Assembly (NCBI RefSeq): GCF_030272615.1 | Contig: NC_081413.1 | Span: forward strand, 605,806,709-605,866,708 | DNA: 60,000 nt | From: Cryptomeria japonica | Lineage: Eukaryota; Streptophyta; Pinopsida; Cupressales; Cupressaceae | Reading direction: 5' to 3' | Shown: positions 11,714 through 20,946 of the stretch, piece by piece | Layout: every line of letters starts with the position of its first letter | Position numbering within the stretch: the stretch's first letter is position 1 | Made by a program: the position numbers and the translations under genes | The notes under the pieces: model-generated | Told to the model about the DNA's origin: nothing | What the model saw: only the letters and a program-made list of their open reading frames with translations | The model's database searches: none

Positions 11714-12391
11714 CAGATGAGTATGAAGTCATTCATACCATGCTCTAGGTGCCTACTTCAATCCATACAAAGCTTTATGCAGTTTGCATACCATGTCTTC
11801 TTTATCTGTCAATGCATAACCATCAGGTTGCTCTATATAAACCTCTTCTTCTAGTATCCCATTCAAGAATGCAAACTTGACATCCATCAGGTATACTTTT
11901 AACTTCTTATGAGCTGCAAATGCAAGTAGTGTTCTGACACCTTCAAATCTTTCTACTAGTGCAAAAGTTTCTCCATGGTCTTCTCCTTCTTCTTGTGCAT
12001 AACCTTTGCATACTAATCTTGCCTTATTGCGAACTACAACACCATCTTCATTTAACTTGTTTCCGAATACCCATTTAGTACCTATAACATTCTTGTTTAC
12101 TGGTCGGGGTACTAGGGTCCAAGTGTTATTCTTCTCAATTTGTTCCAACTCCTCCTCCATAGATTTCACCCAATGATCCTCACCAAATGCCTCCTTAGCA
12201 TTTATGGGTTCAAAGGTGGATATCATCCAACAGTTCTCTCTTATTCTCCTTCTAGTTAGTACTCCAACATTCTTAACCCCAATTATCTGTTCAGGACTGT
12301 GATTCAGTCTCACATACCTATGAATAACATGATCATTCTCTTCAAGTTTAGCTTCTTCATTGTCATCTTCCTCTGAATTTATTAAGTACAT
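11714..12391 (-). pseudogene. Element C reverse transcriptase N-terminal half
   Basis: 11753-12391 reads TWTLVPRPVNKNVIGTKWVF, MDVKFAFLNGILEEEVY and KALYGLK, then a stop at 11750-11752 where a Gln codon (KQAP) is expected. APRAWYE follows in the same frame, with another stop, before the next piece begins at 11713. The upstream part (VKNVGVLTRRRIREN) is the usual linker between integrase and reverse transcriptase. Confidence 0.87.
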
Positions 12392-13500
12392 CAGTATTTT
12401 CTTTACTAGTTTCTAATTTAACAATTTCAGGTTCTAAAAGCAAAATACAAGGATCTTCATCCTTCTTCTCAAAACTGGTTCCTTCTGATATTTCAGGACA
12501 TTCATCTACACATACATCAGCACTCTCAACAATTTTATGTTTCCAGTTGTTGAAGCATTTATATGCCCTATTCTTGGTGGAATAGCCAATAAATATGCCT
12601 TCATCACTCTTAGCTTCAAACTTGCTTATGTAGTCACCTCTTTTAATAAAACATTTGCTACCACTTTTTTTAAAGTAGCTAACATTAGGTGATCTCCCAT
12701 ACCAGTACTCATATGGGGTCTTGTCCTTAACTCTTTTTACCAGAACTCGGTTCATTGTGTAGATAATTGTACTTAAAGCTTCTTTCCAAAAAAATTTGGA
12801 TACAAGTCATTGTATCAATATAGTTCTAGCAGCTTCAACCACTAACCAGTTGTTTCTTTCTGCTATACCATTCTATTGTGGTGTCCTTGGTGCAGAAAGT
12901 TGCTACTCAATACCATTATCATCACAATATCTAGTGAACTCTACAGAAATGAATTCACCACCTTGATCTATTCTTAGATATTTTATCTTTTTGCCACTCT
13001 CTTTCTCAGCTAAGGCTCTTAATGCCTTGAATTTTCCAAAAGCTTCATTCTTATCCTTCAAGAATGTGACCCACATCATCCTTGAACAATCATCAGTGAA
13101 GATCATGAAGTATATGTCACCTTGAATGCTTCTTGTTCTTATTGGTCCACATAGGTCTATATGAACCAAATCTAACAAGTGGTCTTCTGAGAAGGACTTT
13201 CTCTAGAAAGTTGAAGAAGTCATCTTTCCTAGTTGACATTGTTTACAAAGAGCATTAACCCGTTTGTCTAGCTAAGGTAGACCTCTTATTGTCTTATACT
13301 TGCTTACTTTAATAATATTGTCAAAATCTATATGATAAAATCTCCTATGCCAAAGCTAGCTATCATCTATTTTTGCAATCAAACAGGTTCTAACTTTAGG
13401 ATTGAGATGAAATAGATTACCTCTAGTCTGTTTCCCAGTTGCAATCAATTCAACTTTGTTGTCAAATATTTTGCATATACCATTTCTAAACTCTAGTGGG
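12363..13500 (-). pseudogene. Element C integrase, broken
   Basis: 12903-13178 holds LDLVHIDLCGPIRTRSIQG, FTDDCSRMMWVTF and LRIDQGGEF. 12363-12755 holds the C-terminal part (KTPYEYWYGRSPNVSYFK, EGIFIGYSTKNRAYKCF). Between them (about 12756-12902), stops interrupt the segment with the third catalytic position (plus-strand sequence near 12850 reads back as a PQ-NGIAERN-like motif). The zinc part at 13179-13500 is frameshifted. Confidence 0.83.
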
Positions 13501-13870
13501 TAACCTATGTCATTAAGTTGTGCCACACTTAACAGATTCTACTTTAGGCCTTCAACCCAATAGACATCATCAGCACTACTCTTCCCATTAAGAGAAATAA
13601 CTCCCTTACCTTTTACCATATAGGGTGATTCATTGCCAAATCTTACAACACCACCATCAAATTCCTTCAGGGAAAGAAATTTGCTTCGATCACCAGTCAT
13701 GTGATGTGAACAACCACTATCAATAATCCAATCATCGGAGTTATCCATTCTGGATACTAGTGCCTTCTGATTTGATACTTCTTCCTTAATTGCTACAAAC
13801 ATAATATCTTCACTAGCATCATCATTCGATTCATCATCAATAATACCACTGTCAATAGCTACAAGACAAT
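13501..13870 (-). pseudogene. Element C protease region
   Basis: 13539-13802 encodes DDWIIDSGCSHHMTGDRSKF and GKGVISLNGKSSADDVYWVEG. The D-S-G active site is intact. The frame is bounded by a stop at the integrase side near 13537. Confidence 0.84.
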
Positions 13871-14772
13871 TTCTCTTGCCTTTACCCTTGTACTTCTTAA
13901 ATTTGTCTCTCTTGTAATCATTTTGACCATTAGGGCAGTTTGCTGCTATATGATCAATTCTGTTGCATGCAAAACTTTTTAATGGTAGCTTACCTCCATA
14001 TTTACCAGTGCCTCTAGGCAGTCATTTTGCCAACAATGCTTCAAGTTCCACTAAGTTGTCTTCATCATCAACATCTTTGCTGGATCTAGATTCATAGCTA
14101 TTTCCGGTATCTCTACTTCTTCTCACAAATGGGTTAGGGATAAAAAGCTCTGAATCTAGATTCTAATTTATATACACTACCATCATAGCCATTTAGTTCA
14201 AAAGCAATAAGTTTGCCAAAAATAGAGTCAAGAGTTACCTTTGTCTTGTCAATGGATTTTAGCTCCTGAATAGCTACAACTCGGATAGCATAGAATGGTA
14301 GTAGGGTTCACAGTACCTTACTGCTTACTGTGGTATCTTCCACTTTCCCTCCTACACTCTTTATCTCTCCAACTATCTCTTTGATCGTTTGACCATACTC
14401 CTGGATGTTCTCACCTTTAGACATTCTCATGTCGTCAAACTTGTCTCTTAAACTCTCTTCTTTAGCAATCTTGACATGCTCATCACCGCTATAGATATCT
14501 TCAAGTTTCTTCCATACTTCATATGCAGCTTCAATACCATGAACATCTACATATTCATCATCAGATATAGAACTGATAATAGCTTCTAATGCCTGGTGAT
14601 TTTCTTGTTGTTCTTTCTTCTGATCATCAGTCAGCGATCTAGTAGGTGTAGTATACTTATGTTCTATATGATCCTAATATTGACTACCAAAACTCTTAAT
14701 GTAAATCTTCATTTTGTCACTCTATATTCTATAGTTATATTTGTTAAACTTTGGTTCTTCTTTCTTCATCAT
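13871..14772 (-). pseudogene. Element C gag
   Basis: Starts at ATG 14772 (MMKKEPKFNKYNYRI), 58 bp inside the primer-binding site. A stop follows within 20 codons, and several frames continue the plant copia gag pattern: HGIEAAYEVWKKLEDIYSG, KGENIQEYGQTIKEIVGEI, LLPFYAIRVVAIQELKS. The nucleocapsid knuckle near 13970-13930 reads SFACNRIDHIAANCP: the first Cys of CX2CX4HX4C is replaced by Ser. Nonsense codons are frequent. Confidence 0.8.
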
Positions 14773-14829
14773 GGTCTACAAGATCTTTTCCTCAAGTTGT
14801 TAGGCTTTTAGATAAAGAGGACATGGATA

Positions 14830-14841
14830 GCTCTGATACCA
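14830..14841 (-). promoter_or_regulatory. Primer-binding site of element C
   Basis: The reverse complement is TGGTATCAGAGC, complementary to initiator methionine tRNA, five bases inside the 5' LTR. Perfect match to the other copia elements here. Confidence 0.88.
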
Positions 14842-14846
14842 ATTGA

Positions 14847-16269
14847 TGGTATGATGAAAGAATAAGTATCTGATAGAATACTAAGAGGGGGGGTGAATCA
14901 ATATATTTAAAAACTGATACACAGTTCCCAAGCTCAAACTTGGTCAAACAAAGTAAACATATCCCATTCAAGATCAATATTCTTAGGGATACTTGACATT
15001 AACTGGTTTAACTATTATGACAACTTTTAATAGTAAACACCTTCAATCTTGTAAACATCAACAATGATTAATCTTAACTCAACATATTCATCTCTCAATG
15101 CTTCTACTTAACATGCCTTATCAGAAGTTAACCAAATCAACAAATAAGACCATAGCCACAAAAGCATTCACCACTTGACACAAATGTTTATACGTGGAAA
15201 ACTCAAATAGGTAAAAATTAGGGTGAGATGGGACTCACAAGGATAGCTATCTGAACTATTCCAAATGTTGCCTTGTTAGGAGCCAAAGCCTAATAGAGCT
15301 TTACAATAAGTCTTGTTAAGAACTAATTCCGGTTAGGAATCACCTAGTTAAGGGATTCACAAATGTGCCTTGTTAGAAGCACAATACCCTATTAGGAGTA
15401 ACCTCACTGGAGGATTTAAGAATCCAAGCTAATGGACCACCTTGTTAGAGGATTTAATGAGGAACCAATCTTGTTAGATCTTACCCGATTAAGGGATTTT
15501 ACTTCTGCTATAATTGTTAGAAAACAACAGGTTTTCTTGATCCATCTGAGTAGCAGTACATTTGCTTGATCAGATCCTTCTAAGCTTCAATCTGCCTTCA
15601 CTCAAAGTGTAGATCCACTCACTAGTTGGGCAACCACACACTCAATGGGTTTTCTACCAATCTTGCCAACAACCTTAACAAACAACTTCATTGACCTTAA
15701 ATACAAATCAATTAGGTTGGTAACACAACAAAGACCTAATTGTCATCATTAAGATTACAAACAAGTCGGTTCAATCTTGACCATTAGAAATCATGACAAT
15801 CTCTTCACATTCTTCAAGACAATTCCAACCACTCCATGATCACTGCTCCATTGGACTTTGTAACTCATCACACACTATGCATTAAATGCAATCCACTTTT
15901 CTCCTTCCCTAGACAATAAGAAAAAACGCCAAACCAATTTGAATTTATCCTCATATAATGATCACACGTGTCTCAATCATTACCTCTCATCATATAATAA
16001 ACCAACAAACTTGATCAATTAGGGTTTAACAGCTGATAGAGTTTACCGGTTACATTACATAGAAAGGTTTGACCCTTTACACTGATTCACCAATTCAACT
16101 CACAATCTTTACATACTTGGTACAACATCTTCTACAACTCTCTTCGTACCAGTTACTAGCCAATATCAAAAATAACATGAATACCATTTACCGGTTCAAT
16201 TGACATCAATGACAACATATCATAAATGCAATCTCTATGCAAAATACCAATAAACTTAAAATGCCAACA
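14847..16269 (-). repeat. 5' LTR of element C (1423 bp)
   Basis: Counterpart of 8882-10293, with the same TGGTATGATG and ATGCCAACA ends on the plus strand. The C-run/CTCTCAG block lies at 14884-14900 (reverse complement). The visible divergence between the two LTRs (roughly one in ten positions in the first 100 bp) says the insertion is not recent. Confidence 0.9.
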
Positions 16270-17470
16270 TTGATTATGTGTTGCATTGATGTTTTGTCAT
16301 TGATGTCAACACTAGTTGTTTTGGTTGCTTTACCGATATCCTTCTTGTCCCGATAAGATGTTTGGTTTCTGGTTGGATCATCATGATCCAGTATGCTCTG
16401 GTATGTTTGGAATGAAATTGTCTTATTCATGCTACTCAAATTCATGTTTAGTTAGTTGGTTTTGATCTGGTGATCGGATGCTATCATGCTTGTTGATAAG
16501 CTTGGTTTGTTGTTCCGATGAGGGTTTCATCGACAAAGCTTTGTTGAAGATCTTTTATGATATGCATAAGTGGTGTTGGTGTAGCTTCTGGTAGAGATTC
16601 AAAATGTTGATGGTGATCATGTTCGAGACTTAGTTGATTGGGATCATTTCTTTAGCATGTGTCGACCTGTATTGGGTCTCGGTGTTATCTAGGTTATGGA
16701 CCGGCTTAATGTAACGTGTGGATTGGACTTCTCGATGCGTTTTTGGGATGTCTTATGGGTTAGATATTATTTGTTCGGTCTCAGGCTGACATGTTTTGTA
16801 ATTATGTAATTGTTTTATTGTCTGGTGGCTGACCTTATTTTTTGTGGTCGATGGTTTGTATATATATGATGTAAGATCTCATTGTAGATCATATATGTGT
16901 AAAAGACATATGGAATGTAATAGGAGCGAATAATGTAATAATCATTTAGGCAAAGGATTTGGTCGATCATTGGTGATTGACTTGGATTTATGTAATAGGA
17001 TTTAGTCCTTCGGTATTGAGCTTAATCAGAATTGTACTCAATCATAGGAGATGTTATCTTTGTAGCTCATTCATTCTTTCGGATTGTAGTCAATCAGACT
17101 CCTTTTTTGATGAGCAATGTTCTCTAGGCTATTAGCCTTCTTGCAAGTGCAGGCCCCTCAATTGTAATCACATACTTACTATAGAAGTATTATCTAACTG
17201 TGGGTAGGCTTCTTACCATGGTTTTTCCCTTTACCAGGTTTTCCACATACAAATACTAGTGTCATGCGGATGGTATTTATTTTTTGATTGTTGTTTATGC
17301 TTAATTGGTTTATCTATTATTTTGGTATTTGGTTTATGCATTCCGGTATTGATCTTTTGGGTTCTAGTATTAAAGTTTTAATTGCTTAAGGTTCCAGTAA
17401 TCTAGTGATAACTAATTCAACCCCCCCCCCCCCCTCTCAGTTGTCTTCTGATTGTTTGAACTATCTAACA
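16270..17470 (+). repeat. Remainder of the element B 3' LTR, right of the C insertion
   Basis: Resumes the LTR 26 bp after its start and runs to ATCTAACA at 17470. Matches 3204-4411, including the C-run block (17417-17440). Just beyond, the sequence switches to the reversed gag of element D. Confidence 0.9.
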
Positions 17471-18131
17471 GATGATGTAGATATATGAAAAGAAGATTCA
17501 TTCTTTGTTGATCCTTGAGGACCAAATTCTTCAAGCTCAAAGGTAGATAACTTTCCAACCAAAGTAGCCCTATTGACACTCGTGTTAGACATTATTCTCA
17601 GCTCATTAATTGCAATAGCCTTCATCTTGTAAGGCGATGGAAAATATCTCAATAGTTTAGAAACAATCTCATCTTCACTCAGAGATCCACCACACCACTG
17701 AATTTTCATAACAATTTCATTAACTCTTTCCATAAAAGCAGTAATCCTTTCATCTTCTTCCATCTTCAAGTTCTCATACCTCACCCAGTAACCATCAAGT
17801 TTAGCAATTTTAATAGTAGGGTCACCTTCATTCAAAGTCTCCCACTTATCCCATATAGCCTTTGTAGATGATTGGTTAGTTAATTCCATTATTTATTGAT
17901 CAGAAAGTGCACTCAAGAGGGATTCTCTAGCTCTACAATCATTTTCAATGTTCTTATCCAAGTCTGTCAGAGGAGGATTTCCAGATGCCATATTATAAGG
18001 AGTATATCCATTCTCAGTGATCTCCTAAATATCTTTCCTAATACATCTCAAATGAGTCTCCATCCAAATCTTCCATACTCTGTAATTTGTTATCTCCAAA
18101 AAGTAGTTGCAGTTGAACTATTGGTTGCCAT
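17471..18131 (-). pseudogene. Element D gag, 5' part, interrupted by the A/B insertion
   Basis: ATG at 18131 (MATNSS), then a frameshift into NYRVWKIWMETHLRCIRKDI, two stops (near 18028 and 17892), and the well-preserved frame 17461-17889: KAIWDKWETLNEGDPTIKIA, RITAFMERVNEIVM, FELEEFGP. It is clearly homologous to element B gag. The D frame ends in FHISTSS at the junction with the LTR at 17470; the last codons assigned past 17471 are LTR sequence. The D copy shows the N-terminal 50 codons that B has lost. Confidence 0.86.
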
Positions 18132-18173
18132 AGGATCTTCCTAAAGCAATTAAGCTTTTGCAGAGAGGATTGG

Positions 18174-18185
18174 GCTATGATACCA
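18174..18185 (-). promoter_or_regulatory. Primer-binding site of element D
   Basis: The reverse complement is TGGTATCATAGC, one base different from the canonical TGGTATCAGAGC. It lies two bases inside the LTR. Confidence 0.78.
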
Positions 18186-18187
18186 AT

Positions 18188-19372
18188 TGCTCGGATAATC
18201 GGTGGACAGCTAAAAGGGGGGGTGAATCAGCTGTCAACATATTATAAAACTTTAAGCACACAAAACCTTTTACTGGAATGGATAAACCAAATACTGGAAT
18301 AACAGATATATCAATTAGGCACAAACATAAATCACAGAATAATTACCATCCATTCATAACACATAACACTGAGATTTGTACGTGGCAAACTTGGTAAAGG
18401 GAAAAACCATGGTGGGAAGACTACCCATAGTCAAATAATAATTCTGCAGTAAGTATTTGATTACAATAAGAGGGGCCTGCACATGCAAGAAGGCCAACAG
18501 CCTAGAGTGCACTTCTCATCACAAAAGGAGCCTCACTGACTACAAAAGAAATCTAGACTACAATCCAAAAATATGAATGAACTACAAGAAGAGCATCTCC
18601 TATGCCTGAGTATAGTTCTGGTTAAGCTCAATACCAGAGGTCTTAAACCTCTTACACAAACCAAATTTGATCACCTATGATCAACCAAAACCTCTACATA
18701 TGATTATAACTTTATCCGCACATGGAGAATATTGTAACCCTTATACCATGATCTACAAAGAGATCTTACATCATATTTATACCAGCCTAGGCTAAACAAT
18801 TAGGTCGCCCACCTACAAGATAATACAATAAATTTGTTAAATAATCCCGCAAACTAATGATAAACCAATTTGGCCTAAGACCGAAACAACATAAACCAAT
18901 CAATCAATCCAACTGCTAACGCATCAGGAGCATCAATCAACACATTACATAAACCGGTCCATAACCTAATAGAATAGGTCTGGTGCTAAATGCAAACACC
19001 ACCAATAAACTGGAACACAAACATGATAACCATCAGTATCCTGATAACCTTCTAGAATCTACACCAAGAACACTTATCGGATTCATTAAAATATCTTCAA
19101 CAAAGATCTACTAGTAAAACCCTTACCGGTAACCAAAAGGCTTACTAGAACAAAGGATAGCTTCCAAATCATCAAATCCCAAACCAACTAAATGTGGTAT
19201 GCATTAGGAACACATGAATAACCAATCCAAACCAACTCCATAAGTCGGAACATACTAGAGAAGATTTCTAGATCAACATCATAAACCAACCACTACCGAA
19301 ACCTAGTAGACAGCAAAATAGCTAGTGTTGACATCAATGCAACACATAATCAATTCCTCCATATTGCCAACA
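18188..19372 (-). repeat. 5' LTR of element D (1185 bp)
   Basis: On the plus strand it runs TGCTCGGATA to ATTGCCAACA. Read in reverse, it begins TGTTGGCAATATGGAGGAAT, matching the A/B LTR start, and holds the C-run block (18212-18230). It is diverged from, and slightly shorter than, the A/B LTRs. Confidence 0.85.
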
Positions 19373-19949
19373 AAATATTATTTTCTTATAATGTTTTTTC
19401 TACTTACACGTATGATCATATGGTCATTTGTATGCTATTAATAGTAAGGGATCAAAAAATTTCTTGAGGGTCTATAAAAAGTTGTCTAATTTTAATAATT
19501 TAACTATCAATCTAAAGATTTTTCCTTTTCAATGACATAGAAGGGTCTATTTTGGTCTAAAATACTCCAAATTTGTATCTACTTTCTAGATCTAGCAACT
19601 ACCCCCCAACTTCAAACCCTTGTGGATATGGCCTTGCATGTCCAAATTAGATGAAACAAATGGTAAAGCTAAATTGATTGGATACCTTGAACTAAATGGT
19701 GATCTTAAAGATTTGCACCAAAATTATCCTACAATATAAAGACACAAAGATACCCCCCCCCCCCCCCCACCCACACCCCCAAATCTAGTATTTTTGTCAA
19801 GTTTTTTTTTCTCTAGGTCAGCATATGATCCAAGAGAAGAGAATACTCAACTTTAAAGATCCACCAAGATTCTCAACCTAGCAAAATCTCATACAAAAAT
19901 CACTCTCAAATCTATGAAGGGGATTTATGGATCCAAATCTCTAATACCA
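19373..19949 (-). mobile_element. Presumed 5' leader of an older LTR element G
   Basis: No coding frame recognised. The stretch lies between the end of the D LTR and a primer-binding-like site (19939-19949, reverse complement TGGTATTAGAG) that abuts an LTR-like sequence. It contains a long C-run (19753-19770). It may be the untranslated leader of element G, into which D inserted, but no gag was found, so this is tentative. Confidence 0.4.
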
Positions 19950-20352
19950 TGTTAGATTCTCAAGGACTCAGGCTCCCAAGATCACCTACAAAACCAAAAT
20001 ATCCTTCCACAAAAGAGAAAAACAAGAGCATAAATTTGTTAATTAAATGATGCAAATATGTTAGACCAAATATCATTGATGAACATGTCTATACATTTTT
20101 TAAATTTATATATGAGACCTTTCTTATAGACAAGGTTGAGAGATACAACTATCTAGGATGATGACAAGTGACAACTAGTGGATAATATCACATGTCTACT
20201 TGAGATACTTCTAGAGATATTCCTAACTCACTAAGTAACCTTAACATGTGAACATGTGTGAAAAAGGTACTAACTAGGAACTAGCTGTCTAATATCTTGT
20301 TAAAACTACAAAGGAGGAAACAAAATAGGAAATATCACTACTCACATCAACA
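19950..20352 (-). repeat. Short LTR of element G (about 403 bp)
   Basis: On the plus strand it runs TGTTAGATTCTC to ACATCAACA, so the sense LTR has TG/CA ends (TGTTGATGTG...TCTAACA). It is preceded on its internal side by a primer-binding-like site, TGGTATTAGAG. The second LTR is not in the window, so the call rests on the ends and primer site only. Confidence 0.45.
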
Positions 20353-20557
20353 CCCTATTAGAAAAATGGTATCTCAACATTGCAATTATAAAAGGTTGTT
20401 GATAAATGAGCCTAGGGGGGTTGCAAGGTACCACCCTTGTAGGCTCTGAGGGGGTTTATGGGCTACACACCCCAACATGGGTTTAGGGGCAATGCCCTTG
20501 AAAACCACATTTTATGTATAATTTATCATTATAAATTTTGATTTTTTATCATTAGAT
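20353..20557. other. Unassigned spacer with a GC-rich stem-loop
   Basis: No gene seen. GAGCCTA (20408-20414) pairs with TAGGCTC (20440-20446), and inside it CAAGG (20424-20428) pairs with CCTTG (20435-20439). A G-rich stretch follows (20449-20500) with GGGGCAATGCCC-like symmetry. This is the left flank of the CACTA element and ends in its target site GAT. Confidence 0.5.
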
Positions 20558-20593
20558 AACTAACTCATTTGGGTGTATTTTTCGACGAACTAT
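20558..20593 (+). repeat. Left terminal inverted repeat of the CACTA element
   Basis: Starts AACTAACTCATTTGGG, against CACTAACACATTTGGG for the right end read inward, and ends CGACGAACTAT, against TGATGAACTAT. Seven mismatches in 36 positions. The first base is changed from the canonical C. Confidence 0.82.
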
Positions 20594-20770
20594 GGGATTT
20601 GTTTTGTTTTGTCGGAACTTACACGACAATTTGTGTCAAAAAAAGAAAAAATTTAAATCTTGCCTGACATTCATCGGAATTCTGACGAAACTGACTATTG
20701 TTGGAAATACAACGAATGTTCATCGAAATTTCGACGAAAAACAAAAAAATGAAAAAGTAAAAAACAAAAA
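20594..20770 (+). repeat. Left subterminal repeat region of the CACTA element
   Basis: Degenerate copies of a TCGGAATT...CGACGAA motif recur in both orientations (20620, 20672-20690, 20720-20740). In En/Spm elements, subterminal repeats are the binding sites of the TnpA-type protein. The role here is inferred from position. Confidence 0.65.
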
Positions 20771-20946
20771 CAAAAAACCTTAGGGTTAGTCTAGTAAATA
20801 ATATAAAAAATCGCATGGACGGTGTTTTCCGTACTTGTGACCTCGTTTTGCTTGGTTTGTGAAGGTTATAGACCGAATTTTCCATAGATCAATTTTTTTG
20901 CCTATGAAGAAAAATTATATTAGATAATATCAGCAAAGAACAAAAT

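Larger units (their letters stand above)
8882..16269 (-). mobile_element. Ty1/copia element C, nested in the element B LTR
   Basis: A complete but decayed copia element of about 7.4 kb on the minus strand, with LTRs at both ends (8882-10293 and 14847-16269). The B LTR continues directly on both sides, and TTGATTA is present on both flanks (8874-8880 and 16270-16276), as expected for duplicated target sequence. Gag and pol resemble A/B in plan but differ in sequence; this is a different family with a different LTR. Confidence 0.93.
1..17470 (+). mobile_element. Tandem Ty1/copia elements A and B sharing one LTR, interrupted by element C
   Basis: Two copies of the same plant copia family lie head to tail. 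Internal region A (1-3187, its 5' part outside the window) is followed by an LTR (3188-4411), internal region B (4412-8854), and a last LTR split into 8855-8880 and 16270-17470 by element C. The pol order (protease, integrase, reverse transcriptase, RNase H) identifies Ty1/copia. LTR lengths agree: 1224 bp against 26 + 1201 bp. Both copies are disabled by many stops and frameshifts. The lineage may be Tork- or SIRE-like; this is a guess from the purine tract and the RNase H end. A shared-LTR tandem usually arises by unequal recombination between LTRs. Confidence 0.9.
17471..19372 (-). mobile_element. Ty1/copia element D, 5' LTR and gag start (split by A/B)
   Basis: The right-hand part of a minus-strand element of the same family as A/B. 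It consists of the 5' LTR (18188-19372), a primer-binding site (18174-18185), and gag (17471-18131) cut off exactly where the A/B LTR ends. The rest of D must lie left of the window, beyond the 5' LTR of A. Confidence 0.87.

Noticed and set aside
19753-19770. Poly(C) tract as a regulatory signal of its own
   Set aside because: Length-variable C-runs here may be slippage or assembly uncertainty, and this one lacks the CTCTCAG context seen in the LTRs.
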